From the NCBI GenBank assembly GCA_963668365.1, contig OY764266.1, positions 1,178,001 to 1,242,000 of the forward strand: 64,000 bases of DNA. Reading direction: 5' to 3'. The position numbers and the translations under genes are program-made. Under the pieces are notes generated by a model. The model was not told where the DNA came from. It saw only the letters and a list, made by a program, of their open reading frames with translations, and made no database searches. Source of the DNA: VXNE01 sp963668365. Its GTDB lineage: Bacteria; Pseudomonadota; Gammaproteobacteria; Pseudomonadales; Azotimanducaceae. Positions 25,986-35,525 of the stretch are shown here, piece by piece (positions within the stretch are counted from its first letter, which is position 1; each line of letters opens with the position of its first letter).

Positions 25986-28307
25986 TCAGAACAGTTCCAG
26001 TTGCCGGTCGTCGCCGACGGCCTGCTCGAAGGACAGTCCGAGCGTGTCCAGCACGGGTTCCGCCACGGGACGTACCTGTTTCTGCACGTAGTGCTCGCGG
26101 TCGAGTTCGGCGGTGATGTTGTCCAGCGGTTCGGGGCCGCCGCGGGTCATGACGTACGAGATCAGCCGTCCGGGGTCCGAACGCGCCTTGCGCGCAGCCG
26201 CGACATGCGGCGGCGTATTCGCCGTGTAGGACTTGAGATCCTTTCGCAGTCCCTTGCGGTAGACCAGGGCGTCGTCAAAGCCGCCGCCGCGCACTTCGCG
26301 CACGACCTGCGCCAGGTAATCGTCCACCGGCGCATCGGCAAAGAGCCGCGCGTACAGTTCCCGCTGCACCGTCTTCGCCAGATCGGTCCAATCGCGGCGG
26401 ACCACTTCCATGCCGACGAACTCCACCGCGTCGCCGCCGTAGGGCACGCCGGTATAGCGCTTGCGCGCGCCAGCGGACCCGTGCCGCACGGACGGCAGGA
26501 ACAACCGCGTGTAGAGCTTCTCGAACTCCAGTTCGAGCCGGCTCTCGACGTTCCACTCATCGCGCACGTAGCCCGCAATCGCCGCGTTGATCTCCCGTAC
26601 GAGACCCTCGCCGCGACCATGCGCCCCATCGGGGTCGGCGAGGCCGGAAAGGACGAACAGGCTGTCCGTATCGCCGTACAGCACATCGAAACCCCTGTCC
26701 TCGAACCACGCCTTGGACCACAGCAGGAAGTGTCGGCTCTGGCCGGTGATGGCGTTCGCTATGGCGGGATTGTGGAAACGGCAGGCGGGGGTGCCGAGGA
26801 CGCCGTAGAACGAGTTCATGAGGATCTTGATCGCCTGGGAGGCGATGTCGTCTTCGGCGCGTTTGGCCGTGTCCCGGGCCTCGGCCAGCCGGTCCAGCAT
26901 CTGCGGCAGGATGGCGTCGCCACGACGGAACGCGGCGCCGGTCGTCGTCCGGATCACGTCGTCGCCGGTGCCCACGCCGGCGACGAACGCGAGCGGGTCG
27001 ATGTTGAACGTGCGCATCACGCTCGGGTACAGGCTCTTGAAGTCGAACACCCAGACGTTCCTGTGCAGGCCGGTGGCCGGCTCGAGGACATGGCCGCCGG
27101 TCTGGGAGGCCGAGACGCGCGCGTTACCCGACCGCACGGTGGGCGCCACGATGTCCCGCTTGTGGAGTTCCGACAGGTAGACGAAGTCGAACGAGGCGAT
27201 GCTTGCGGATACGCGGTCCGGCTGCATCCCGGTGAGCCGGCTGCGAGCGAGCGCCAGGGGCACCAGCCGCATCGCTTCGATAATCTCGAGAGCGAGGCGC
27301 GAATCCGTGCGGGCGTACAGCGCGAATCCCTCGAGGTCGGTCCTGTAGCGGCGGATGATTTCGTCCGCGCGGTCGCGGACATCGCCCTCGACGGCCTTGC
27401 CCTCTCCCAGGACAGCGCGGGACACCGTCTCGAGGGAATAGTCGTCGAAGCGCGCGAACGCGCCGCGCACCAGGTCCATGCCGTCGAGCACAAGGCGTCC
27501 CGGGATCGACGCCTGGCCGCTGCCGAAATAGCCGCGCGCGGGGCGGATTCGCACGTTGCCCGGTTCGCGTCCAAGATCGAGGGGTTGCTTCACGCGAGCC
27601 GCGATACGCGACAGGACGCGCAGGTCGAAGTCGACGACGTTCCATCCCGTGAGGATGTCCGGGTCGATCTCCGCGACGCGGCCGCAAAATGCCTTCAGGG
27701 CCGCAGCTTCGTCGACACACGCGATCGCGTGTTCGGGCATCTCGCGACCGCTGGAATCGACGATGTAGACCTCGTCGAAATCGCGGCCGTATAGCGAAAT
27801 GGCCAGCAGTCTGCGGGCCTTGGGATCGGTCTCTATATCAAACGACAGGATCCCGGGCTCGACCTCCGCTTCCGCCGGCGCGACCTCCGGATCGTCGAAT
27901 ATCCAGTCGACGCCTTCGCCGCGCTCGGCGCGCCCGTCAATTTCGAGACCGCCCCGGATGTTGTGGTCGATGAGAAATCCCACGGCGAAACGGACATCCG
28001 CCTCGAACGTGTCGATGCCTTGGGCGTGCAGTCGGTCGCGCAGCGCCGGCGCGTCGGGGGGCGTCTGGACATCGATGCGCGTGACGCGGGCGCCGGAGAA
28101 CGTCCTCCTGGACGTGGGGCACTGATGCGTCGCGCCGATCTCGCGCGCCCGCGCCGCATCCGCCGACGCCACGTAGAAGCTCGGAGTCCGGCGGCGGTCG
28201 CGCACGAGGAAGGTCTCGCCCTCTTCCAGCCGCCCGAACAGGTGCACGACGGGCACACGGTCGCGAATCCGGTAGCTCGCCTGCATGACGAAGCCCCGTA
28301 CTCTCAT
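25986..28307 (-). CDS. polB: DNA polymerase II
   Basis: Family B DNA polymerase, usually SOS-induced, for lesion bypass and fork restart. 773 residues, matching the family. Exonuclease motifs are FDIETDP (Exo I), GWNVVDFDL (Exo II) and YARTDSRL (Exo III). Polymerase motifs are DFKSLYPSVM (A), KILMNSFYGVLG (B) and YGDTDSLFV (C). The last five residues QLELF form a beta-clamp binding peptide like the QLGLF tail of E. coli Pol II. Start 28307 gives MRVRGFVMQASYR, where GFV is the usual opening; ATG 28286 is an alternative. All catalytic residues are intact. Confidence 0.96.
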   Translation of the reverse strand: MRVRGFVMQASYRIRDRVPVVHLFGRLEEGETFLVRDRRRTPSFYVASADAARAREIGATHQCPTSRRTFSGARVTRIDVQTPPDAPALRDRLHAQGIDTFEADVRFAVGFLIDHNIRGGLEIDGRAERGEGVDWIFDDPEVAPAEAEVEPGILSFDIETDPKARRLLAISLYGRDFDEVYIVDSSGREMPEHAIACVDEAAALKAFCGRVAEIDPDILTGWNVVDFDLRVLSRIAARVKQPLDLGREPGNVRIRPARGYFGSGQASIPGRLVLDGMDLVRGAFARFDDYSLETVSRAVLGEGKAVEGDVRDRADEIIRRYRTDLEGFALYARTDSRLALEIIEAMRLVPLALARSRLTGMQPDRVSASIASFDFVYLSELHKRDIVAPTVRSGNARVSASQTGGHVLEPATGLHRNVWVFDFKSLYPSVMRTFNIDPLAFVAGVGTGDDVIRTTTGAAFRRGDAILPQMLDRLAEARDTAKRAEDDIASQAIKILMNSFYGVLGTPACRFHNPAIANAITGQSRHFLLWSKAWFEDRGFDVLYGDTDSLFVLSGLADPDGAHGRGEGLVREINAAIAGYVRDEWNVESRLELEFEKLYTRLFLPSVRHGSAGARKRYTGVPYGGDAVEFVGMEVVRRDWTDLAKTVQRELYARLFADAPVDDYLAQVVREVRGGGFDDALVYRKGLRKDLKSYTANTPPHVAAARKARSDPGRLISYVMTRGGPEPLDNITAELDREHYVQKQVRPVAEPVLDTLGLSFEQAVGDDRQLELF

Positions 28308-28403
28308 GCGAGGCGAAGACTTCGGGCCGCGTTCATGCGTCAATACTAACGCCAGCGCGTCATGAACGACGACGCGCAGCGGGGTTCGCCGACAAGTATG
28401 GCG

Positions 28404-29186
28404 CTACGGCCACATATGCGTGCCGCCGCACACCGCGATCGCCTGCCCCGTAATGTACGTGCTGGCGTCCGACGCCAGGAACACGGCAATGCCCTTCAGG
28501 TCTTCGGGTTCGCCGAGTCGGCGCAGCGGCGTGCTGGTCTCCGCGTTGCGTTGCGCCTCGGGGTTGTCCCAGAGGGCCCTGGCGAAGTCCGTCTTGACGA
28601 TGCCCGGACAGATGGCGTTCACGCGCACGCCCGACGGGCCGTATTCAAGCGCGAGATTGCGCACCAGGGCGATGTCCGCGAGTTTCGAGATGGCGTAGGT
28701 GCCGAGGTTCTGAGAGGCCGAAAACGCGCCGGTGGACGAAGTGATCATCATGCTGCCCCCGCCCTTCTCGACCATGTCCGGCGCGACCATGCGGCACAGC
28801 CAATGGTTGGAGCGCACGTTGGTCTCCATGATCTTGTCGAACGCGGAATCCGGAATCTCGGACATCGGGCCGTAGAAGGGATTGACCCCGGCATTGGCGA
28901 CCAGTATATCGATGGGGCCGAGACGCGAACGGGTCTCGGCGACGAGGGCTTCCAACTGATCCTTGTGGCCGATGTTGCAGGCGACCGCGATGGCCGACCC
29001 GCGTGGGCATCTGTCGTTGATCTGCGCCACCGCCGCTTCGCATTGCTCGATCTTGCGGCTCGACACGGCCACCCTGGCGCCGTGTTCCGCAAGGCCCTCC
29101 GCCATGCTGAGGCCCATCCCCTTGGACGCGCCGGTCAGCAGGGCCACCTGGCCCGTCAGGTCAAACAGCGATGTCTCCACGCTCAT
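28404..29186 (-). CDS. Short-chain dehydrogenase/reductase
   Basis: NAD(P)-dependent oxidoreductase, classical SDR, 260 residues. The cofactor motif TGASKGMG is near 18-25, VANAG near 96, catalytic Ser in MITSSTGAF and the Tyr-x-x-x-Lys pair in YAISK. The C-terminal ITGQAIAVCGGTHMWP is typical of SDRs acting on CoA or hydroxy substrates, but the substrate is not determined. It lies 97 bases upstream of polB on the same strand. Confidence 0.92.
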   Translation of the reverse strand: MSVETSLFDLTGQVALLTGASKGMGLSMAEGLAEHGARVAVSSRKIEQCEAAVAQINDRCPRGSAIAVACNIGHKDQLEALVAETRSRLGPIDILVANAGVNPFYGPMSEIPDSAFDKIMETNVRSNHWLCRMVAPDMVEKGGGSMMITSSTGAFSASQNLGTYAISKLADIALVRNLALEYGPSGVRVNAICPGIVKTDFARALWDNPEAQRNAETSTPLRRLGEPEDLKGIAVFLASDASTYITGQAIAVCGGTHMWP

Positions 29187-29783
29187 AGTTGGCTCCAGTC
29201 CCGGTCGATTCGCTTAGGTTACGGTCTCGGTCCTCCGGACCACAACGAAATTTGTCGAAGCGACCCTATCAAGCCGGCCCTGGATTTCCTCCCGCTCCTC
29301 CGCGATGGCCGTCCCCTCAAGCTGTTTCATATCATCTCCGCGGTCGTTTCCATCACGATAGCAGACACGGCGCTTGCCCTGTGCCGTCACGTTGAAATTC
29401 CAGGTTCCGACCCCATTGATGGATCGAGGGAAACCGTGCCCGGCACGGTTCCGGCAACGATCCATTACCGAGCAGATGCACATTACAACGCGACAGGACA
29501 CAGCAGGTTTTCGCGGCGGAAAAAGTCGGCCGTTGCGACGCCTGGCCCGCAATTTCTGGACCAGCGTACAGCGGACCGGATCGCCGCGAGTCACGCCCAA
29601 CACCCTCGCCCTGCCCCGTCCGGGGATGCGGGGGCCACGGGCTCGCAGCGAAGCCCATGCCTGTCGCGCCCCGGATCGTTCCGAGAACTCCCGCGCCTCA
29701 TGCGTGCCGACCTGCGAAGACGGCGGGGGTGATGGTGACCAGACCGGGTGCGACGCGCTCGCGCCGGCAGCGCACGTCTGCTG
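29187..29783. other. Gene-poor region between SDR and DUF72 fragment
   Basis: 597 bases. There is an open minus-strand stretch at 29214-29603, but it shows no recognisable domain and poor codon pattern, so I do not call it. The segment around 29330-29500 is noticeably lower in GC than its surroundings, and with the neighbouring DUF72 pseudogene this suggests decayed or inserted DNA. Confidence 0.45.
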
Positions 29784-30127
29784 TCAAGCGATGGCCTGAC
29801 TCCCGCCTGCCAATCTCAGGAACACAGCCGCCAACTTCGGACCCGCCCCAGCGTCCCCGTGCTTGAAGAACGCGAACCCCTCGCGGGGGGGCCGGTCTTG
29901 ATCGCGCGGGCCAGCCACCGCGCCAGGGCGCCTTCGTCGTACGCCTCCCGGCGCAGTCGAAAGTACAGCCAGTCCGTTGTCGCCAGGACCGCCGGCAAAT
30001 CCGTTCTCCCGTCGTCGGACACGCAGATGGCCGCTTCGCGACGGCGCAGCACATCCATGACTTCCTCATCGAACCGGGAGGCATGGCGAAACTCGAATGC
30101 AGCCGGGAGTTCTCTCGGCCATCCGCC
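29784..30127 (-). pseudogene. DUF72-family protein, C-terminal fragment with frameshift
   Basis: Only the last third of a DUF72 (YecE-like) protein is recognisable. It reads WPRELPAAFEFRHASRFDEE, then CVSDDGRTDLPAVLATTDWLYFRLRREAYDEGALARWLARA in one frame. After a run of seven G at 29886-29892 it continues in another frame as GFAFFKHGDAGAGPKLAAVFL before a stop at 29784-29786. EFRH and the FAFF.H..AGAGPKLA block are family hallmarks. The N-terminal 150 or so residues are missing. It is non-functional unless the homopolymer shift is a sequencing error, and even then it is truncated. Confidence 0.75.
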
Positions 30128-30225
30128 ATGGCAAAACGGAGACCACGGGGAGCTTCACAACGTCGCATCCGGAACCTTTTTTCGCCAGAATTGACCGCCC
30201 TCACCGCAACGACGGACCCACGGCA

Positions 30226-30639
30226 GTGGAAGCAAACATAACCTGGCAAAGGGACGTGGTGTTCTCCGCCCGCGCCGCCAGCGGCCACGAAGTCACCATC
30301 GACGGCCCGCCGGAACTGGGAGGGACGAATGCCGGGGCGCGGCCGATGGAACTGATGCTCTGCGGAGTCGGCGGCTGCACCGCCTTCGATGTGGTCCACA
30401 TTCTTCAGCGTGGCCGCGCCGAAGTGTCCAAGTGCGAAACACGCGTGACTGCGGAGCGTGCCGAGACGGATCCGAAGGTGTTCACCGACGTCCACATTCA
30501 ATTCACCCTGGCGGGCGAGGGCCTCACGGAACGCAAGGTCGCGCGCGCGCTGGAACTCTCGGCGACAAGGTATTGCTCCGCCTCGATCCTGTTGCAGCGC
30601 GCCGGCGTTACCGTGACCCACGGATTCGAACTGGAATGA
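30226..30639 (+). CDS. OsmC family protein (YhfA-like)
   Basis: 137 residues from GTG 30226, which gives VEANITWQRDVVFSARAASGHEV, the family opening. OsmC-fold proteins are small thiol-dependent hydroperoxide reductases or of unknown function in the YhfA branch. The two redox cysteines are visible in MELMLCGVGGCTAFDVV and in ATRYCSASILL. A longer frame upstream to 30097 exists but adds non-family sequence overlapping the DUF72 fragment. The following VOC gene overlaps by ATGA. Confidence 0.88.
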   Translation: MEANITWQRDVVFSARAASGHEVTIDGPPELGGTNAGARPMELMLCGVGGCTAFDVVHILQRGRAEVSKCETRVTAERAETDPKVFTDVHIQFTLAGEGLTERKVARALELSATRYCSASILLQRAGVTVTHGFELE

Positions 30640-31058
30640 CCTCCGGGAGACGACCACCACCGACGGCGGGGCTGCGCCATGTGGCGCTTTTCGCGCGCAA
30701 CTTCGAGGCGACCGTCCGGTTTTACACCGACGTCATGGGCATGCGCATCGAGTGGCGACCCGATGCCGATAACTGCTACCTCACGAACGGCAACGACAAC
30801 CTGGCGTTGCACCGAACGACCCGGGAACCTGGAGAAGACCAGAGGCTCGATCACATAGGCTTCATCATCGACCGGATCGAAGATGTGGATGCGTGGCACG
30901 CGTTCCTTGTCGCGAGGGAGGTTGAGATCGTCAACCCGCCGAAGACGCATCGGGACGGCGCCCGCAGCCTTTACTGCAGGGACCCGGAAGGCACGGCCGT
31001 ACAGCTCATCTATCACCCGCCACTGAGCGGCGGAGGACACGACGCTGAATCACGCTAG
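30636..31058 (+). CDS. VOC (glyoxalase-fold) family protein
   Basis: 140 residues with the paired beta-alpha-beta-beta-beta fold of vicinal oxygen chelate proteins: LRHVALFARNFEATVRFYTDVMGM, LALHRTTREP, LDHIGFIIDRIEDVDAWHAFLV and YCRDPEGTAVQLIYHPP. Metal ligand candidates are the His in each half and the Glu of DPEG. Its reaction cannot be assigned. It overlaps osmC-like by four bases, so translation is coupled; both may serve detoxification. Confidence 0.87.
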   Translation: MTSGRRPPPTAGLRHVALFARNFEATVRFYTDVMGMRIEWRPDADNCYLTNGNDNLALHRTTREPGEDQRLDHIGFIIDRIEDVDAWHAFLVAREVEIVNPPKTHRDGARSLYCRDPEGTAVQLIYHPPLSGGGHDAESR

Positions 31059-31165
31059 CAGTCTGTCGGACTTGCCGCGCCAGCGACAAGATCGACAGAG
31101 TGGCAGGCGGGCTCCGGGCGGGGGTGAAAGACGGCGCGCCCGAAGGGCCGACGGCTTTCATGGCA

Positions 31166-31786
31166 CTAGATCCGATAGGTAGTCTCCGTCATCAACTTGG
31201 AAGCCAGGGTCATGGCTTCCTTGACCGGTTCGGGGAATTCGACGCCCCCCTCGCGCTTCGCGTTCTCGCCATGGCGCGTCTCGTCGGCACGCATCTCCTC
31301 GAGGATCGCCCGGCTGCGTTCATCGGTTTCGGGCAGATCACCGATGTGCCGGTCAAGGTGACGCTTGACCTGGTCTTCCGTAGCCTCGACAAACCCGAGG
31401 CTCACCTTGTCGCCCAGGACGCCGACGGCGGCACCCAACGCGAACGAAGCCGCATAGAACACCGGGTCCAGCACGCTCGGGCGACCATCGAGCTCGTCCA
31501 GCCTCTCCCGGCACCAGGCCAGGTGGTCGTTCTCTTCGGCAGCGGCGGTCCTCAGGGATTCGCGGACTTGCGGGTCGCGCGCCGTCAATGCCTGGCCTTC
31601 GTACAGCGCCTGGGCGCAGATCTCGCCCGCGTGGTTCACTCGCATCAGACCCGCCGCGTGTTTGCGCTCGGTTTCGGTCAGCGTGCCCTCTTCGGCCTCC
31701 GGCGTCGGACGCTCCGCGCCGCCCCCGCCGGTCAGCGCCCGCAACGCGCGGTCGAATACGCCGATCAGGTCGTCCGTTCCGCTCAT
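31166..31786 (-). CDS. coq7: Coq7-type ubiquinone biosynthesis hydroxylase
   Basis: Di-iron monooxygenase for the C6 hydroxylation of ubiquinone biosynthesis (2-polyprenyl-3-methyl-6-methoxy-benzoquinol hydroxylase), membrane associated. 206 residues. Ferritin-like iron motifs are visible: MRVNHAGEICAQALYEGQ (Glu55), AEENDHLAW (Glu85 and His88), FVEATEDQV and EMRADETRHGE. Start 31786 gives MSGTDDLIGVFDRALR, the usual N-terminus. A 16 bp perfect palindrome lies 34 bases upstream of the start. Confidence 0.95.
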   Translation of the reverse strand: MSGTDDLIGVFDRALRALTGGGGAERPTPEAEEGTLTETERKHAAGLMRVNHAGEICAQALYEGQALTARDPQVRESLRTAAAEENDHLAWCRERLDELDGRPSVLDPVFYAASFALGAAVGVLGDKVSLGFVEATEDQVKRHLDRHIGDLPETDERSRAILEEMRADETRHGENAKREGGVEFPEPVKEAMTLASKLMTETTYRI

Positions 31787-31819
31787 GGGTGTGCCTCGAC
31801 TCGCATTCTGATTCGAATT

Positions 31820-31835
31820 CGAGGGTATACCCTCG
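31820..31835. promoter_or_regulatory. 16 bp perfect palindrome upstream of coq7
   Basis: CGAGGGTATACCCTCG, located 34-49 bases before the coq7 start on the minus strand. It contains a -10-like TATACC. Suggestive of an operator overlapping the promoter; the regulator is unknown. Confidence 0.5.
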
Positions 31836-31986
31836 CGCCAATGTTGCAAAGCTGCTGCCTGTTTGCGCTCGTGCTTGGTTTCATCTATCGGGCGGTGAAA
31901 TAAGGCCAAGTCTGTCCGGCGCGACTGCCTCGCTTCCGACGCTCGATATGCCAAAGCACTTGTTGCCTGGTTTCCGTCAGCGTGCC

Positions 31987-34900
31987 CTACAGATCGATGC
32001 GGAAACCGAACCGGATCCGGTGGACAGACCGGGATGCCGAGGGAAACGCCGCGGCGACGTTGCGGAAACTGTTGAACCGGTAGACGCAGTCGCTCCGCCG
32101 CGCACACGTCGTCCGGGGCGCATCGCCGGTCAGCGCCGGGGCGGCGTCGATACCGAGAGCCGCGACATCCGCGACCGAGACGAGGTCCGCGCGGACTATC
32201 GCCGCCTGCCCGAAACCTGGTCCCGCGTCGTAGGTGCCCCACTCGTCGTTCAGGAGGTTGAGGACATTTTCGATGTCGAGCACCAAGCTTGCGCGATTCT
32301 CTCCCACCCACCGGTTGAGGGCACGGATGCCCGGCAGTTCCAGGCGCAACCGCAGGTCCCATACCTGGTTGATGCCCGCGTCCGCGGAGTACGGCGCGTG
32401 GATGCCGGACTCGACACCGTTGGCGCCGAGATAGGCAAAGAAGGCATCCCGGTCGAAGCGGGCGCCGTACGCTACGGCCGGATCATCGCCGCGCGCGGGG
32501 ACGTATAGCGGGTTGTTGTCGTAAGGGCTCTCCCCGGCGCCCGCGCGGCCGAAGAGTGCGTTGCCACGGTCGACGTCGAACGTGTACGTGAAGCGGTCGC
32601 CGGACCACGCGCGGCCGAAAACGTCGGCACGAACCCGGAATCCCCGCCCGAAAGCGCGTTCGTAGCCGGCGTTCAGCTTGATCGAATGGGTGACCTGGTA
32701 GGGGGAGGTGCGCGCGGACGGACGGTTGCGGTCGGCGTCCGCGATGCCGCGCCAGTTGGAGATGCCGCGCGAGGAAAGGCCTTCCGTGACCGCCTCCACG
32801 TCCTGCCACGCATAGCTCACCTGCAGGTCAAGGCCCGTGTCGTAGCGCTTGCCCAGCGCCGCAGTCAGAATCCTGCTGGCACCTTCGCCTTGATTGTCGA
32901 GCGCCACGAGGTTGAGGATCCCGAGGTCGTCGAGATCCGCGTAGATCGTCCGGCCGTCGGGCGCGACGCCCGTGGGTCCGGTCGCCGCAAGGCGCGTTTG
33001 CGCGAGGTTGGTCCAGAGGAAGCCGTTGCCCGTCCAGGCCAGGAGAGCCTGCGCCGTAAGCGTGTACCCCGTCCCGAGGTTCAGGCCGGCGAAGGCGAGA
33101 TCGAGATCGCGCTCGACGCGCAGCGAGGCCTTCCAGTCCGAAGGCACCTTGAAGTCGGGCGCGATGGCGTCGACGGGCGCGGGGCTGCCCGCGGACACCG
33201 CAGCGCGCAGTTCCGCCGGCACCGTCGTCGGCGAAACCCCGGTTGCGGTGACGCGCGCGAAGACCGTCGGCACCTGGAACGCGTTGGACGTCCAGACCTT
33301 GGGATCGCCGCCGGAGAACCGCCCGAGCCCGCCGCTCACGACGGTGCGGTGCAGGCCCGTCCACCGAAAGCTCAGCCGGGGCATCAGGAGATCGAGGCCG
33401 TCGAGGCTCCTGTCGGTGCGGATGCCGTAGGTCTCGGCAACCGTCCGACTGAACGCTGGCGGGTCGTCCTGGGTGAAGCGCTCGTAGCGCAGGCCTGCCG
33501 TGAGTTCCAGGTTCGGCCGCGGCTGCCAAGTGTCCTGCGCAAAGAACGTTATCTTGCCATGGCCCCACGCCGCCGCGCCGTCGGCGACGTCGTTGGACGG
33601 CACGTTGACATAGTCGACGCGGGCCGTGCGGCTCGTGATGGCGGCGAAATCGGAGAATACGAACCGGCCGTTCGAATTCGGCATGAAGAGGTTGAAAAGG
33701 TCGAAGGACTCGCGCTCGCCGCCGATCCTCAAGATGTGGTCGCCGAGGACGTAGTCGAGCGCGCCGTGGAGCTGCAGGCGCTCGTCATCGTAGACATTGG
33801 CGTGGCGGAACCGGTCGCAGCCGGCGACCACGTCCACGCTGCCCGTGATCAGCCCCTCAAGCGGGGTGCCGGAAACGCCGGCCGCGTCGAGGCTGTCGAA
33901 CTCCAATGCGCCGACGCCCCGGGCGCGGCAATCCTGGCTGCGCGAGAACGCCTTGAGGTTGGCCCGCAGGGTGGTCGAGGCGCGATCGGTCCAGTCGGAG
34001 AAGATCTGTACGGTGTAGGCGGTGAGGTCGACCGGGATGTCGATCCACGCCGAGGTCAGCCGGTCGGCGGCGACGGACGTTCCCGTCTCCCGGCTGCGCT
34101 GGTACGTGAACGAAGCCCGGTGTGCCGCGTCCGCGTTCCAGTCGAACTTGAGGAGCGAGCGTTTCGACCCCTCCGGCGTCGCCGCCGATGCCGGCCGCCC
34201 GCCGGGATCGTAGCCGTATATGTCGCGCACCACGTCGCGCAGCGCCTCGAAGAGGCCGGGCTGGATGCCGCGACTCGCGTCGAACGCAGTGAAGTCGACC
34301 GGCGACACGGCGTCGAACTCGTCGTAGGACAGGAATACGAAGAACCGGTCAGCGACGAGCGGCCCGCCGGCGGAGATGCCGTGCTCCTTCTCCTCGAAGG
34401 CGGCGGGGGCGTGCTTCCTGCCGCCATCATACGTGTCTCCGACCTGGTCGCTGCCGTGAAAGTAATAGAACGCCGCGCCGTCCCATTCGTTGGTGCCCGA
34501 CTTGGTCGTGATGTTGACGAGGCCGCCGGTGAAGCCCGAGGCGCTCACGGAATAGTCCGACGCGACCACGGACGCGGACTCGACCGCGTCGAGGTTGACC
34601 GGCGAGCGGCTGGTCGCATAGGTGCTCGTGCCGAGGCCGAAGTCGTCCTGCTGCAGCGATCCGTCGATGGCGAGGCCGTTGAAGCGCGGGTTGACCCCGC
34701 CGACGGAAAGATTTCCCTCGCCGGTCGACTGCGCGAGCGGGTCACGCAGCAGCGTGCGGATGACGTCGCGCGTGACCGATGGCTGGTCGGCGATGTCGGC
34801 CGCCGTGAACGCGGACCCGACCCCGTTGTTGAGATCCCGCGCGGGCACCCGCGCGCTCGCCGTGACGACGACCTCTTCCACGTCGACGGGCACCAAGCTG

Positions 34901-35232
34901 ATGGCGAGGGGCGCCTGCGTGCCAGGCTTCAGTGCGATCGGCGCGAGTTCGCGTTCACGGTAGCCGCTCCGCGCGATGCGGATCCTGTAGGGGCCGCCCA
35001 CCCGCAGCCCCGGTTGGTAGAAGGTGCCGTTCTCGGTCGTCACCGCTGCCCGAACCGTGCCCGAGGGCGTATGCGCGATCTCGACCCGAGCCGCCGGGAT
35101 CGGCTCGCCCGCGACGGTGTGGACGTGGCCGCGCAGGGTGGCTGCCGTCGTGTCCGCGCTCGCGGCGGATGCGGCAAGCGCCCCTGCAGCGCCGAGGAGA
35201 ACGCAGATCAGGCGGGTCGCGGACTGTTGCAT
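31987..35232 (-). CDS. TonB-dependent receptor with carboxypeptidase-like regulatory domain
   Basis: Outer-membrane receptor for energised uptake of a large ligand. 1081 residues. The signal peptide (1-28) ends at ASAASAD, followed by a carboxypeptidase-regulatory-like/Ig-like domain (LRGHVHTVAGEPIPAARVEIAHT to about 115). A plug domain has VTASARVPARDLNNGVGSAF, RFNGLAIDG and GFTGGLVNITTKSGTNEWDG. A long beta-barrel ends IRFGFRIDL without a terminal Phe. This Oar-like architecture often serves peptides or complex organic ligands; no dedicated transporter is adjacent to reveal the ligand. ATG 35232 chosen because it begins the signal peptide (MQQSATRLICVLLGAAGAL). Confidence 0.93.
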   Translation of the reverse strand: MQQSATRLICVLLGAAGALAASAASADTTAATLRGHVHTVAGEPIPAARVEIAHTPSGTVRAAVTTENGTFYQPGLRVGGPYRIRIARSGYRERELAPIALKPGTQAPLAISLVPVDVEEVVVTASARVPARDLNNGVGSAFTAADIADQPSVTRDVIRTLLRDPLAQSTGEGNLSVGGVNPRFNGLAIDGSLQQDDFGLGTSTYATSRSPVNLDAVESASVVASDYSVSASGFTGGLVNITTKSGTNEWDGAAFYYFHGSDQVGDTYDGGRKHAPAAFEEKEHGISAGGPLVADRFFVFLSYDEFDAVSPVDFTAFDASRGIQPGLFEALRDVVRDIYGYDPGGRPASAATPEGSKRSLLKFDWNADAAHRASFTYQRSRETGTSVAADRLTSAWIDIPVDLTAYTVQIFSDWTDRASTTLRANLKAFSRSQDCRARGVGALEFDSLDAAGVSGTPLEGLITGSVDVVAGCDRFRHANVYDDERLQLHGALDYVLGDHILRIGGERESFDLFNLFMPNSNGRFVFSDFAAITSRTARVDYVNVPSNDVADGAAAWGHGKITFFAQDTWQPRPNLELTAGLRYERFTQDDPPAFSRTVAETYGIRTDRSLDGLDLLMPRLSFRWTGLHRTVVSGGLGRFSGGDPKVWTSNAFQVPTVFARVTATGVSPTTVPAELRAAVSAGSPAPVDAIAPDFKVPSDWKASLRVERDLDLAFAGLNLGTGYTLTAQALLAWTGNGFLWTNLAQTRLAATGPTGVAPDGRTIYADLDDLGILNLVALDNQGEGASRILTAALGKRYDTGLDLQVSYAWQDVEAVTEGLSSRGISNWRGIADADRNRPSARTSPYQVTHSIKLNAGYERAFGRGFRVRADVFGRAWSGDRFTYTFDVDRGNALFGRAGAGESPYDNNPLYVPARGDDPAVAYGARFDRDAFFAYLGANGVESGIHAPYSADAGINQVWDLRLRLELPGIRALNRWVGENRASLVLDIENVLNLLNDEWGTYDAGPGFGQAAIVRADLVSVADVAALGIDAAPALTGDAPRTTCARRSDCVYRFNSFRNVAAAFPSASRSVHRIRFGFRIDL

Positions 35233-35525
35233 GGTCGAAGGGATCCGGTTGAGCGCAGCCCGGCGATTATAGGACTCCGACACGGGGTGGCCGACCGAGA
35301 CGAGTTCGCGAACGGCCCCGGATCGCCGAGCACCGCCCCATGTGACACGAGCCTCAAAGGCGCAGGTTCCGGATCATCGGAGGACAGTCTTTGCGCCGGA
35401 TGCCGAACCGCCGCGCGCTAGCCCGAAGTTCCAGCGATTTGACCCGTTCATTGAAGTTAAGCGACTGATAGCAATACGGAAACAGTGTTTTCGGATTGTC
35501 GAATTATTCCCATGTAATAGATTAC

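Noticed and set aside
25515..27794. 759-codon frame antisense to polB
   Set aside because: Opposite strand has all family B polymerase motifs; this frame has none.
29214..29603. 129-codon minus-strand frame
   Set aside because: No recognisable domain, unusual composition and no ribosome site; lies in a decayed stretch.
32686..35421. 911-codon frame antisense to the TonB-dependent receptor
   Set aside because: Shadow of a convincing receptor; Arg-rich composition and no motif.
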